Source: Flavobacteriaceae bacterium CG2_30_31_66
Lineage (GTDB): Bacteria; Bacteroidota; Bacteroidia; Flavobacteriales; Flavobacteriaceae
Assembly (NCBI GenBank): GCA_001873065.1
Contig: MNYM01000035.1
Span: 124,001-188,000 of the forward strand
Direction of reading: 5' to 3'
DNA length: 64,000 nucleotides
In this document: piece after piece, positions 8,307 to 16,939 of the stretch
Layout: the number at the start of each line of letters is the position of its first letter
Numbering within the stretch: the stretch's first letter is position 1
Made by a program: the position numbers and the translations under genes
The notes under the pieces: generated by a model
Told to the model about the DNA's origin: nothing
What the model saw: only the letters and a program-made list of their open reading frames with translations
The model's database searches: none

Positions 8307-8888
8307 TTAAGTTTTCTGGAGGATAAAAAACAATTCCATTCCTTGTCTGATGGATATAGAATTATGAGAATTTTCCATCAGATAAATGTTAAAAAACGAA
8401 TCAAAATAAGTTAAATATTCATTTTTATTCCCCCCAAAAGGTGGTTGATCTTCATTGAGAATCGCATCAAAAAGAAGTCCCACTAATTTGCCTTTGGGAC
8501 GTAAAAGTTCGTGCATTTTTGCAGCATAGTTTGGTCTAAATGTTGGATGGATGGCACAAAAAAAAGTTTGTTCGATAATCAAATCAAAGGAATCATTAAG
8601 CTGAAAAAAATCAGCATGAATTAGTTGTGAAATTGGAAAATCAGGTACTCTATTTTTGATATTTTGCAGTGCAATTTCTGATAAATCGACAACATAAACA
8701 TTGTGAAATCCGTTCTGAAAAAGCCACTCAGCTTCATAAGAATTTCCTCCTCCAGGAATTAAAATCTTGCAATTTTTATCCTTTAACTGACTAAAATATG
8801 CTTTTAATGGTGGAGAAATTACGCCTAAATCCCAACCAATTTGATGGGTTTTATATTTGGTATTCCAAAAATTTGCTGATAAATCCAT
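8307..8888 (-). CDS. TPMT-family thiol/S-methyltransferase
   Basis: The 193-residue protein is a SAM-dependent methyltransferase of the thiopurine S-methyltransferase family. The N-terminal FWNTKYKTHQIGWDLG signature is typical, followed by the SAM-binding glycine loop ILIPGGGNSYEAEWL (about 43-57), the acidic strand-2 end VYVVDLSE, and EQTFFCAI in strand 4. Family members methylate thiols, selenols or halides. Next to a sulfide oxidase and bd oxidase, methylation of sulfide or thiols is a plausible detoxification role, but no substrate can be read from sequence. It has its own start, and its promoter lacks the shared Crp/Fnr-like box. Confidence 0.82.
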   Translation of the reverse strand: MDLSANFWNTKYKTHQIGWDLGVISPPLKAYFSQLKDKNCKILIPGGGNSYEAEWLFQNGFHNVYVVDLSEIALQNIKNRVPDFPISQLIHADFFQLNDSFDLIIEQTFFCAIHPTFRPNYAAKMHELLRPKGKLVGLLFDAILNEDQPPFGGNKNEYLTYFDSFFNIYLMENSHNSISIRQGMELFFILQKT

Positions 8889-8919
8889 TAAAAAAAATTA
8901 TACTTTCATTTACAAAAAA

Positions 8920-8943
8920 GCACTTGAAATGATTTTCAAGTGC
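8920..8943 (-). terminator. Rho-independent terminator of the cytochrome c-thioredoxin operon
   Basis: On the minus strand a 10-base stem, GCACTTGAAA with TTTCAAGTGC, is followed directly by TTTTTT. It lies 25 bases after the thioredoxin stop codon. Confidence 0.85.
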
Positions 8944-8968
8944 CCATCTAACCAACTATTATAAAAAA

Positions 8969-9265
8969 CTAACTAAAACTATTAATTATTGAAACAAACT
9001 CATTTTTTTGAACCACTCCTGATTGTCTCCAAACTTGATTTCCGTTTTTGTACAACACAAACGTTGGAACACCCCTCACTTGATATTTTGCTGCCAAAGA
9101 TTGATTTTTATCTACATCAATTTTAATGATAGAGACCTCATCCCCAAGCTCAGCTTTCAATTCTTTTAAAATTGGCGACATCATTTTGCAAGGGCCACAC
9201 CATTCTGCAAAAAAATCTACTAACACGGGTTTTGGTTGATTGATAATTTCCAAAAAATTACTCAT
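8969..9265 (-). CDS. trxA: Thioredoxin
   Basis: A 98-residue stand-alone thioredoxin with the active-site motif AEWCGPCKMM at about residues 20-29 and the cis-proline loop VRGVPTF near 64-70. It has no signal peptide, so it acts in the cytoplasm as a disulfide reductase. The gene lies 9 bases after the two-haem cytochrome gene and shares its transcript, promoter box and terminator, which ties it to the local redox regulon instead of general housekeeping; this is probably an extra thioredoxin copy. Confidence 0.93.
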   Translation of the reverse strand: MSNFLEIINQPKPVLVDFFAEWCGPCKMMSPILKELKAELGDEVSIIKIDVDKNQSLAAKYQVRGVPTFVLYKNGNQVWRQSGVVQKNEFVSIINSFS

Positions 9266-9274
9266 GTTTAAGTA

Positions 9275-10267
9275 TTATTTATTAAATGAAACATTCCAAA
9301 TTCCACGAATTTCATTGATATTATAACCAATTGCTTTGTCATTTGGATATTTTTTTTTGATTTGTGCAAAAACAGTCTCCGTAATCTGTGTTTTTGGTGT
9401 TCCATGACATTGCAAACACATGCTATTGGTTAAAATCGGATAATATAGGTTTATATTTCTTCCATTCTCAACTACAATTGGTTCAGAATCTTTGTTGTTT
9501 TTAATATCATCTTTGAACAGCTGAATGTAAATTTCTTCGGCTGCAGTTGCTTTGTTTTTTGCATTTCGTGGCTTGTCGGAAGCCCTTTTAATCGTTGCAT
9601 TTTTAACAACTGACATACTATCTGTTAATTGAAATGCCTTTATATGACAAAAATCTAACGCCGCCAAAGTGCCTTCTTTTTGAATTTTTCCCATCAAATT
9701 TTTTCCTAAAACTGCTTTGGTTTGCAAGGCAATTTGCAAACCTTTTTCTTGATTTGAAAAGGGATTATTATTCAAAAATCCTTGATTGTTTTGACGATTC
9801 ACGTTTCCTTTGCCATTACCATTTCCTTTGCCATTACCATTCATATTTTTATGATTTTTGTCAAAATCAACAGGCTTTTCTAATTCATTTTCATACATGT
9901 ATTCTGCAATTTGACGAATTGCGCTTTCAGAAAAATACTGTTTTGGCATCATTCCAAATCTTTTTACAGCACCAGGCATTTTTACATTTTCTGCTACAGG
10001 ATTTTTTATCCAATTTTGGATGTCATTTACAAAATCTGCTTTGCTCATTCCTTTTTTGTAATAATGACTTTTTACAGCAATCATTGGTGGCGCAATTCTA
10101 TTTTCATGTGGTGTTGCAGGATTGTGACACACATAACATTGCATTTCCATCAATTTTTTTCCGGGATTTTGTTCAGCGATAGCTGTTTTGATTCCGTAAG
10201 AAGGTTTTTCAGATTTTTGACATCCGAAGGAAATTATTAATAATAAAATTGGAAATATATTTTTCAT
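9275..10267 (-). CDS. Two-haem cytochrome c lipoprotein with DUF3365/Tll0287-like domain
   Basis: The start chosen is the ATG at 10267 (MKNIFPILLLIISFGC); an upstream GTG at 10276 overlaps the -7 promoter element and is unlikely. The lipobox ISFGC predicts a lipoprotein. The N-terminal part is a mono-haem cytochrome c with CYVCH near residue 44-48 and a GMMPKQYFSE Met-ligand loop. A Gly/Asn/Lys-rich linker (NGKGNGNGKGN) joins it to a second domain with CLQCH near residue 285-289, preceded by ALDFCHIKAF, the arrangement of the DUF3365 (c-type haem, Tll0287-like) family. It is probably a periplasmic electron carrier or redox sensor. It heads an operon with thioredoxin. Confidence 0.82.
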   Translation of the reverse strand: MKNIFPILLLIISFGCQKSEKPSYGIKTAIAEQNPGKKLMEMQCYVCHNPATPHENRIAPPMIAVKSHYYKKGMSKADFVNDIQNWIKNPVAENVKMPGAVKRFGMMPKQYFSESAIRQIAEYMYENELEKPVDFDKNHKNMNGNGKGNGNGKGNVNRQNNQGFLNNNPFSNQEKGLQIALQTKAVLGKNLMGKIQKEGTLAALDFCHIKAFQLTDSMSVVKNATIKRASDKPRNAKNKATAAEEIYIQLFKDDIKNNKDSEPIVVENGRNINLYYPILTNSMCLQCHGTPKTQITETVFAQIKKKYPNDKAIGYNINEIRGIWNVSFNK

Positions 10268-10275
10268 ATCAAGCA

Positions 10276-10320
10276 CAAAATTAAAGTTTTACTATAATGT
10301 TTTCAGTAACAAAAGTTACA
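10276..10320 (-). promoter_or_regulatory. Cytochrome c-trx promoter with Crp/Fnr-like box
   Basis: On the minus strand, box TGTAACTTTTGTTACT (10320-10305) contains a perfect GTAAC-N4-GTTAC palindrome, 21 nt, then TAATTTTG (10283-10276). The ATG at 10267 follows after only 8 nt, so the transcript is nearly leaderless. The box overlaps the last codons of the upstream regulator gene. Confidence 0.75.
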
Positions 10321-10957
10321 AAGCAATCACTTTTATACTATTTCTGTGAAGTTTGATTTTTCCTTCATTTTCGAGTTTTTTAAGCAATCTTGAAACGACC
10401 ACTCTTGAAGTGTGTAAATCGTCAGAAATTTCTTTGTGAGTGGTATTTATCAAATCATCATGCGTTATCATTGCTTTGTCTTTCAAGTACTTAAACAATC
10501 GTTCATCCATTTTTAAAAACGCGATGGTATCAATAGCCTCCAATAATTCATCAACTCTTGCATGATAACTTTGCAAAATAAATGCTTGCCAAGTTTTGTA
10601 TTTTGCCAACCATTCTCCCATTTTTTCTTTAGGAATCAAAATTAACTCCACTTCTGTTTCTGAAATTGCTGCAATTTTGCTTTTGGTTTGTCCTAAACAA
10701 CAAGATAAAGTCATGGCGCAAGTGTCTCCTTTTTCAAGATAATACAAGACCAATTCTTCCCCATTTTCATCTTCACGTAATATTTTTATAGCACCTTTTA
10801 AAAGCAATGGCATAGACTTGATATACTCGCCAACATCAATGATTGCTGTGTTTTTTGGGATGGTTTTATAAATGCCAACTTTTTGAATTTCATTAATCAA
10901 ATCGTCTTCAAATAAATATCCAAAATTGGCTTGTAAATGGCTTTTGTCATCTAACAT
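10316..10957 (-). CDS. Crp/Fnr-family transcription regulator with Cys-rich effector domain
   Basis: The 213-residue regulator has an N-terminal cyclic-nucleotide-binding-type beta-roll (about 20-120), a long dimerisation helix (125-145) and a C-terminal winged helix with recognition helix HTSRVVVSRLLKKLENEG (about 181-198). In the beta-roll, where Crp has its phosphate-binding cassette, the sequence reads GDTCAMTLSCCLGQ, placing cysteines at 80, 86 and 87. There is no N-terminal Fnr-type cysteine cluster. It is transcribed from its own promoter, and four nearby promoters carry Fnr-like boxes at the activation position. I infer that it activates cydAB, sqr, the cytochrome-thioredoxin operon and the Kelch-like gene in response to a redox or sulfur signal. 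Confidence 0.88.
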   Translation of the reverse strand: MLDDKSHLQANFGYLFEDDLINEIQKVGIYKTIPKNTAIIDVGEYIKSMPLLLKGAIKILREDENGEELVLYYLEKGDTCAMTLSCCLGQTKSKIAAISETEVELILIPKEKMGEWLAKYKTWQAFILQSYHARVDELLEAIDTIAFLKMDERLFKYLKDKAMITHDDLINTTHKEISDDLHTSRVVVSRLLKKLENEGKIKLHRNSIKVIAL

Positions 10958-11009
10958 AATTACAAATTTTATTTTGCTAAAGTTAGTTAATAGAATTTAA
11001 AAAAAGTTG

Positions 11010-12335
11010 TTAAAAAGCACTATTCAAGATGTCTCCACTTAATTGTAACAACTGAATTTCTACCAATTTTGCATCAAACTTTGCGTTGTTATAAGCTGTT
11101 TTAGCATTGATTAAATTGATTTGCGCTTGTCTAAATTCAATTGAGGTTACTTGTCCTAATTTATATCGTTCTTCAGTTCTATTGTAATTATCTTGAGTTG
11201 TGATAATATTTTTTTCTTGAGCATTCAAAATAAATAACTGATTTTGATAGTTTTCCCAAGTGTTTTTCAAGTTGTTTTGAATGGTCGTTTTTTGTTGTTC
11301 TAAGAATATTTGTTGATTGTCAAGTGTTATTTTAGCATTTGCAACTCGTGTTTTCGTAAAACCACCGTCAAACAAATTCCATGTCAAATTTAGTCCTGCA
11401 TTCAAACCAGTTATAGTTGCACCTGCCAAAAATGAGGTTGCAGGATTTTCGCTTTTGTTCCATCCATAAGAGGAAGTTAAACCCAATCTTGGCAGATACG
11501 TTGACTTACTCACTTTGATATTGAACTCGCTAATCGCAATATTTTTTTCATTTTGTTTCAACAAAGAATTGTTGGAAAGTGTTTTTTCAAGTAGATTTTC
11601 AAAATTCATCATTTTATTAAAATCAATTTCGGTTTCAACAATATAATTTGGTTCTTTATCAATTCCTAAAATAATGTTTAAACCACGTTTTGCATTGTTC
11701 AATTGTTGTTTTGCAGTGATATAAGTGATACTGTCATTGTTCACATCAACCTCAGCATTTAACAATTCTAATTTGGTAGATTGCCCGAAATCATATTGAT
11801 AAGAAGCGCGTTCCAATCTTTTTTTTGAAATGATCAATGCCTCTGATAAATTGGCGGTATTTTCTGACAAACGAGCAATTTGAAAATACAAAGTAAACAA
11901 CTGTAAATAGGTATTTTCAATAGTTTCTCTTGCTTGAATTTGAGACAAGTTATAAGTTTCTTTCAACTGTTGATAATTGTATTTTCGTCCTAAACCGTCA
12001 AAAAATGTATAGTTTAAACTCAAAGAAGCATTGTAAGACTTTGTTTCAGCACCATCAATTGTTACGTCAGGTCTTGATGGATCTTGAAATGTAACATCTT
12101 GACTTTCGCGTCTATAATTTGCACCAGAGGCAGCTGCAATAGTTGGCAAAAAACCAGTGTTGAAAATACTTTTATTATTCTTGGCAACTTCAATATTGTT
12201 ATTGGCAATTTTTATCCCAAAATTATTTTTCAAGGTAATTTCAAGCGCTTCTTTTTTGGTTAAAACCTCTTGAGAAAAACCTTGAATTGCCATCAAAAAA
12301 AAGAAGAATACTTTATAATTTTTTATCGATTTCAT
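11010..12335 (-). CDS. TolC-family outer membrane efflux protein
   Basis: A 441-residue outer membrane factor with signal peptide (1-22, ending GFSQE) and the duplicated TolC layout: each half has long coiled-coil helices (for example LSENTANLSEALIISKKRLE) and short barrel strands (YNASLSLNYTFFDG; LNAGLNLTWNLFDGG). It forms the outer-membrane exit duct for the RND pump encoded just upstream; the gap to the permease gene is 2 bases, so translation is probably coupled. It is the last gene of the three-gene operon. Confidence 0.9.
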   Translation of the reverse strand: MKSIKNYKVFFFFLMAIQGFSQEVLTKKEALEITLKNNFGIKIANNNIEVAKNNKSIFNTGFLPTIAAASGANYRRESQDVTFQDPSRPDVTIDGAETKSYNASLSLNYTFFDGLGRKYNYQQLKETYNLSQIQARETIENTYLQLFTLYFQIARLSENTANLSEALIISKKRLERASYQYDFGQSTKLELLNAEVDVNNDSITYITAKQQLNNAKRGLNIILGIDKEPNYIVETEIDFNKMMNFENLLEKTLSNNSLLKQNEKNIAISEFNIKVSKSTYLPRLGLTSSYGWNKSENPATSFLAGATITGLNAGLNLTWNLFDGGFTKTRVANAKITLDNQQIFLEQQKTTIQNNLKNTWENYQNQLFILNAQEKNIITTQDNYNRTEERYKLGQVTSIEFRQAQINLINAKTAYNNAKFDAKLVEIQLLQLSGDILNSAF

Positions 12336-12337
12336 TT

Positions 12338-15300
12338 CTATCCGATTTTATTGTTTTGAGCATTTTCGAGCTCGTCTTCGTGTTCAAATTCTAGCTCCAT
12401 GACTGCTCTTTCAACCTCTTCTTTGGTAATATTATCTCCTGTTTTCAGCCATTTAATACCCACTTTTATTGAGTTAGAAACAGACAATAATAATGGCAAT
12501 ATTAACAACGTTAATGCAGTTGCAATTGCGATTCCATAAGCAATTGAAATTGCCATTGGAATTAGAAATTGTGCTTGTCTACTTTTCTCAAAAATTAAAG
12601 GTCCTAAACCTGCAATTGTTGTAAGTGATGTTAAGAAAATGGCTCTAAAACGAGATTGACCAGCTTTGATTAAAGCATCATCGAAATTCATTCCTTCTTT
12701 AAGAGAGCTGTTCATTTTTCCGATTAAAACCAAGCCATCATTGACCATAATTCCTATCAAAGCAATGATTCCTAACCAAGACAAGATTCCGATTGGAAAA
12801 CTATGAAAATAATGTCCCCAAACCACGCCAATCATACTAAAGGGAATTAGTAAGATTAATAAAATTGGCTGACTGTAAGAACGAAAAGTAAAGGCAATAA
12901 CAATATAAATTAACAATAAAATGATTGGGCCTACAATTGCAACAGAGCTGGTAGTTTTATTTGCCTCACGATTTTGACCTTCATACAAAGGCGAAACAGA
13001 AGGATATTTTGAGATAATTTTAGGCATAATTCTTAGTTTGATGTCCTCTAAAATTTCTGTGGCAGTATCAGTTTTGTTTTTTAAATCAGCAGTTACTTGA
13101 ATTTCACGTTTACCTTCTAGGTGATTGATGGCGATATCACCACGTTCAATTGAATAATTGGCAATTTCAGAAAAAGGAATTCTGCTACCATTTGGTGCAA
13201 TAATTCGCATTTCATCTAAATTTTTGATAGAAGAACGATCTTTTTTATCATAACGAACCCATACTTTTATTTCATCTTGAGCCCTTTGAAAACGCTGTGC
13301 TTGAAATCCAAAAAAACCATCACGCACTTGTGTCATTACAGATTGTAAATTCAGTCCTAATAAATATGCGTTTTCTTTGAGTTTTATTTTTATTTCTTTG
13401 ATTCCAGCAGGATCATTATCAACGACGTCTTTTAATCGTGAATTGTTCAACAATTCTTGTTTCAACTCGTCTTTTGCGGCTTTTAGTTCTTGAATATTAT
13501 TACCTAACAATGAAACTGCCACTGGACTTCCACCAAAATTTCCGCCTGAGCCAAAAACCAAACTTTCAACACCATAAATTTTTCCTACGGCATCAGTAAT
13601 ACTATTTGTGATTTCAGGAGATGAAAAATCTCGTGCTTCGCCTGGTAAAAGATTCACTGTCAATGATCCATTAGCACTTCCAGGTCCAATTCGCTTGATA
13701 ATATTTTCAACAACTGGAATATTTCCTTCTTGTTTTTTGGTGTATTCTTCACCAACAATCAGCGCTTTTCGTTCGATCATTGAAATAATCGAATCTGTAA
13801 TTTTTTCATTGGTTCCTTGTGGCATTTTGAGTGAAATTTGAATTTGATCACTCGCAATTGAAGGGAAAAAAGAGGTTTTTACAATACCCCCACCAATTGC
13901 AGAAAAACTAAAAATTAACAATGCAACAGGAATTGAAATAGCAAATATTTTGTTTTTTAAAGAAAATTTTAAAATTGGCATGTAAAATTTTTCTCTCACT
14001 TTTATCAAACCATTATCTGCATATTCATTAATTTTATTAAAAAAAGTATCAAACTTATTTTTTTTTATTTCTTCTCCATTTTCAAATTTTTTCCTTTCTA
14101 ATACTTTTGAATGTACAATATGTGCCGGTAATATAATAAGCGCTTCAATCAAAGAAACTGTGAGCGTTAAGATTACTATTGTTGAAACCTCCCCAAAGAA
14201 AATTCCAATTCTTCCGTCAACGAAAAAGAAGGTTGAGAATGCGATTAAAGTTGTTAAAACAGCAGAAACAATAGCAGGAATCACTTCCATAGTTCCATCA
14301 ATGGCAGCTTTTATTTTTGACTTTCCTAAATCATAATAATGATGATAAATGTTTTCGCCAATCACAATTCCGTCATCAACCAAAATTCCTATCACTATAA
14401 TCATCCCAAAAAGCGACAAAACATTAATCGTAACATTGAATTGACCCGCTAAAACAAACATCCCAAAAAAGGCAACTGGAATTCCAAAAGCTACCCAAAT
14501 TGCCAAACGTAAGTTCAAGAAAAGTGCTAGAAAAAAAATCACCAAAAGAATTCCAAAAATTCCGTTATTGACCAATAATTTTGTTCTTCCAATTAAAGTG
14601 GTACTTCTATCGCTAGTAACATTTAGTTGAACATTTTGTTGTTTCTGATTATATTTATAAATATAATTTTTAATTTTTGTAGCAGTAGAAAGCAAATCTT
14701 CGCTATTGGTGTTACTTACTGTAATGTCAATGGCTAAATCGCTGTTATAATATAATCTGTCAGGAATTTCGGACCAAGTATCTTTTACTTCAGCAACATC
14801 TTTTAAACGAATAATGGTTCCGTTTGATTGGGATCGGACGATTAAATTTTGCAAATCTTCTCCATAATAAGAACGATTGCTTGCTCTAATCAAATAATCC
14901 TCTTGCGTTGTTTTTATATTTCCACCTGTGATTAAAATATTGGCATTTCTGACAGCATTTGCAACCTCTGTAAAAGTTAAATCATACGCCAATAAATCAT
15001 TTTCACGAACTGAAATTTCTATTTCTTCTTCTGGAAAACCTGTGATTACAACTTGCGAAATGCCTTCAATTCCTCTAATATCATTTTCGATATTTCTTGC
15101 ATATTGTTTCAGAGCATTCAAAGAAACCCCTTTTCCGCTCAAAGAAAAACTGATTGTTGGGCTGATATTTTCGACTTTTGCAATGACTGGAGGTTCTAAA
15201 CCAGTTGGAAATGAAGGGACTCTATCAACTGCATTTTTTACGTCAGACAAAACAACATCAATGTTTTTTCCTTTGATAACTTCAACATTAATTACTGCCG

Positions 15301-15565
15301 AATTTTCTCTAGAAATTGATGTAACTCTTTCAACCCCAACAGTGCCTTTGATATTATCTTCAATTTTTAGTACAACACCTTCCTCGATTTCTGCTGGTGA
15401 AGCTCCAGGATAAACCAGATTAATGCTAATCAATTGCGAATCTACCAATGGGAAAAAGGACGATTTCATATTTAGAATTCCCACCAAACCAAGGACTACC
15501 AATGCAAAAATAAAAACATTAACAGCAACTGAATATTTGATAAAGTAAGTAATGAGATTTTTCAT
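12338..15565 (-). CDS. RND-family efflux permease (AcrB/MdtB type)
   Basis: At 1075 residues this is a full-length RND transporter: N-terminal TM helix (12-32), a large porter loop with FFPLVDSQLISINLVYPG and GASPAEIEEGV, six central TM helices with the proton-relay motif GILVDDGIVIGEN near residue 390-400, and a second half repeating the layout with GIMVNDGLVLIGKM. It exports drugs, lipids or metabolites from inner membrane or periplasm using proton-motive force. It is flanked by its adaptor (upstream, 2-base gap) and TolC (downstream). The hydrophilic C-terminal tail (ENAQNNKIG) is cytoplasmic. Substrate cannot be told from sequence; the heavy-metal (CusA) Met signatures are absent. Confidence 0.93.
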   Translation of the reverse strand: MKNLITYFIKYSVAVNVFIFALVVLGLVGILNMKSSFFPLVDSQLISINLVYPGASPAEIEEGVVLKIEDNIKGTVGVERVTSISRENSAVINVEVIKGKNIDVVLSDVKNAVDRVPSFPTGLEPPVIAKVENISPTISFSLSGKGVSLNALKQYARNIENDIRGIEGISQVVITGFPEEEIEISVRENDLLAYDLTFTEVANAVRNANILITGGNIKTTQEDYLIRASNRSYYGEDLQNLIVRSQSNGTIIRLKDVAEVKDTWSEIPDRLYYNSDLAIDITVSNTNSEDLLSTATKIKNYIYKYNQKQQNVQLNVTSDRSTTLIGRTKLLVNNGIFGILLVIFFLALFLNLRLAIWVAFGIPVAFFGMFVLAGQFNVTINVLSLFGMIIVIGILVDDGIVIGENIYHHYYDLGKSKIKAAIDGTMEVIPAIVSAVLTTLIAFSTFFFVDGRIGIFFGEVSTIVILTLTVSLIEALIILPAHIVHSKVLERKKFENGEEIKKNKFDTFFNKINEYADNGLIKVREKFYMPILKFSLKNKIFAISIPVALLIFSFSAIGGGIVKTSFFPSIASDQIQISLKMPQGTNEKITDSIISMIERKALIVGEEYTKKQEGNIPVVENIIKRIGPGSANGSLTVNLLPGEARDFSSPEITNSITDAVGKIYGVESLVFGSGGNFGGSPVAVSLLGNNIQELKAAKDELKQELLNNSRLKDVVDNDPAGIKEIKIKLKENAYLLGLNLQSVMTQVRDGFFGFQAQRFQRAQDEIKVWVRYDKKDRSSIKNLDEMRIIAPNGSRIPFSEIANYSIERGDIAINHLEGKREIQVTADLKNKTDTATEILEDIKLRIMPKIISKYPSVSPLYEGQNREANKTTSSVAIVGPIILLLIYIVIAFTFRSYSQPILLILLIPFSMIGVVWGHYFHSFPIGILSWLGIIALIGIMVNDGLVLIGKMNSSLKEGMNFDDALIKAGQSRFRAIFLTSLTTIAGLGPLIFEKSRQAQFLIPMAISIAYGIAIATALTLLILPLLLSVSNSIKVGIKWLKTGDNITKEEVERAVMELEFEHEDELENAQNNKIG

Positions 15566-15567
15566 GC

Positions 15568-16683
15568 TTACTTGGTTTTATTAATTTTTACAATCATTCC
15601 ATCAATTGCCCCTAGAACTGGTTTTGAAACTAATAAATCTCCATTTTTTAAACCTACAATTACAATGGTTTCAGTACCAAAATAAATAGGTAAAACCTTT
15701 GTCAATGTTAAAATACTATCATTAAAAATAGTATAAACTGCTTCATTATTGACTAATAATTTTCTTGAAATTTCAATTGCATTTGGTACTGATTTGGCAA
15801 TTAGATTCGCTTGTAAAAACATTCCTTCTTTTAAATCAGGATGAGCCAATTCAATATAAGCCTTAATGGTTTGAGAAATTTGGTCAATTTTTCCATTCAC
15901 ACGAACTACTTTTCCTAAATAATCTTTTGATTTATCCATATTTGAAAGTGAAACAGTGTTTCCAACTCTGAGCATATCAGCATATTGTGCACTAATTGAA
16001 ACTTCCATTTCATAAACACTGGTATCAATAAATTCGCCTAATTTTTGCCCTGAGCGAATTAACGTTCCTGGTGTTACCAAAGCTTCTGTTAAAACCCCAG
16101 TAAAAGGCGCTTTTATTTGATGTTTTGACAATCGAACTTCTAAATTTTTCACAGTGTAATAAGCCGTTAAAATGCCACGTCCTGAAATGAAATATTTTTC
16201 TTTTTCTGATGAAAAATCTGGGATTTTTAACACATTTTTGTTAATGTCAAAACTCTGTAAATAATCTTCCCATTTTTTGAATTGTGTTGGAAAATCTAAG
16301 CGAATATCTGGTAAAACCGCTGTAATTAAATTAAATAAATTGCTTTTTTGTGATTGCAAACTTGTATAAAACTCATCACTATTGATGCTTAATAAAGTCT
16401 CATTTTTATAATAAGTGGTGCCAGGTTTAAACGATTTATTGGAAGATTGCAACACACCCTGAACTTCTGAAAAAATTTCGACTTTGTTTTTAGACATCAA
16501 ATTTCCATTTGCTGACAACACAATTGGAATTTCTTTGTTTAAAACAGTTTCAATAAATACTTCACTGATATTTTTTTTAAAAGTTGGTTTGGGGGCTTGA
16601 TTTTTATCTATGATATATTTTCCTAAAAAAATAGCAAATACTATAAAGGCTATTCCTAGGATTGATAAAATAAATTTTCTCAT
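15568..16683 (-). CDS. RND efflux periplasmic adaptor (membrane fusion protein)
   Basis: The 371-residue adaptor has one N-terminal membrane anchor (5-24), a first barrel-sandwich half with VQGVLQSSNKSFKPG, an alpha-hairpin of modest length, and a second lipoyl half LSKHQIKAPFTGVLTEALVTPGT split about residues 180-202, followed by beta-barrel and membrane-proximal domains. It links the permease to TolC in the periplasm. It is first in the operon, with a TAnnTTTG-type promoter about 50 bases upstream. Confidence 0.9.
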   Translation of the reverse strand: MRKFILSILGIAFIVFAIFLGKYIIDKNQAPKPTFKKNISEVFIETVLNKEIPIVLSANGNLMSKNKVEIFSEVQGVLQSSNKSFKPGTTYYKNETLLSINSDEFYTSLQSQKSNLFNLITAVLPDIRLDFPTQFKKWEDYLQSFDINKNVLKIPDFSSEKEKYFISGRGILTAYYTVKNLEVRLSKHQIKAPFTGVLTEALVTPGTLIRSGQKLGEFIDTSVYEMEVSISAQYADMLRVGNTVSLSNMDKSKDYLGKVVRVNGKIDQISQTIKAYIELAHPDLKEGMFLQANLIAKSVPNAIEISRKLLVNNEAVYTIFNDSILTLTKVLPIYFGTETIVIVGLKNGDLLVSKPVLGAIDGMIVKINKTK

Positions 16684-16733
16684 GATTTTTTTGATGTAAT
16701 TTAGGTTTGAAAAAGTATAATTATTTCGAGCTG

Positions 16734-16741
16734 CAAAGATA
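16734..16741 (-). promoter_or_regulatory. -7 element of the RND efflux operon
   Basis: TATCTTTG on the minus strand fits the Bacteroidota TAnnTTTG consensus and lies 50 bases before the adaptor start codon. A 7-base inverted repeat sits 35 to 51 bases further upstream (16776-16792) and may be an operator. Confidence 0.5.
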
Positions 16742-16775
16742 ATTTTTAATAAATTAATAGTATTCGAGTTCCTAA

Positions 16776-16792
16776 TTTCTTTGTTAAAGAAA
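16776..16792. promoter_or_regulatory. Inverted repeat upstream of the efflux operon
   Basis: TTTCTTT-GTT-AAAGAAA, perfect 7-base arms, in the divergent region between the efflux operon and the thioesterase gene. It may be a binding site for a repressor of the pump, but AT-rich palindromes arise easily by chance and no regulator gene is adjacent. Confidence 0.25.
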
Positions 16793-16879
16793 CGTTATAA
16801 TTGTTAAATTTATACTCCAAACTTTTCATTAAATTCATTTCTAACAGACCATCAAAGTTTTTAAATAAAATTTTAGCGT

Positions 16880-16887
16880 TATTTTTG
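16880..16887 (+). promoter_or_regulatory. -7 element of the thioesterase gene
   Basis: TATTTTTG matches TAnnTTTG and lies 52 bases before the chosen ATG of the thioesterase gene. Confidence 0.45.
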
Positions 16888-16939
16888 TAACTCAAAATTG
16901 ATTTATTTAGATAACTTTAGAATAATTCCCCAAAAAACC

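Noticed and set aside
9634..10182. 182-codon frame antisense to the cytochrome c gene, with repeats of CHYHF
   Set aside because: The repeats are the reverse of the Gly/Asn/Lys linker codons of the real gene; no independent evidence.
14928..15413. 161-codon frame antisense to the RND permease gene
   Set aside because: It mirrors the codon pattern of the strongly supported permease gene and resembles no family.
16795..16811. ATTTAACAATTATAACG as a fifth Crp/Fnr-like box upstream of the efflux operon
   Set aside because: Half-sites are degenerate and the distance to the -7 element is more than twice the 21 nt seen at the other four promoters.
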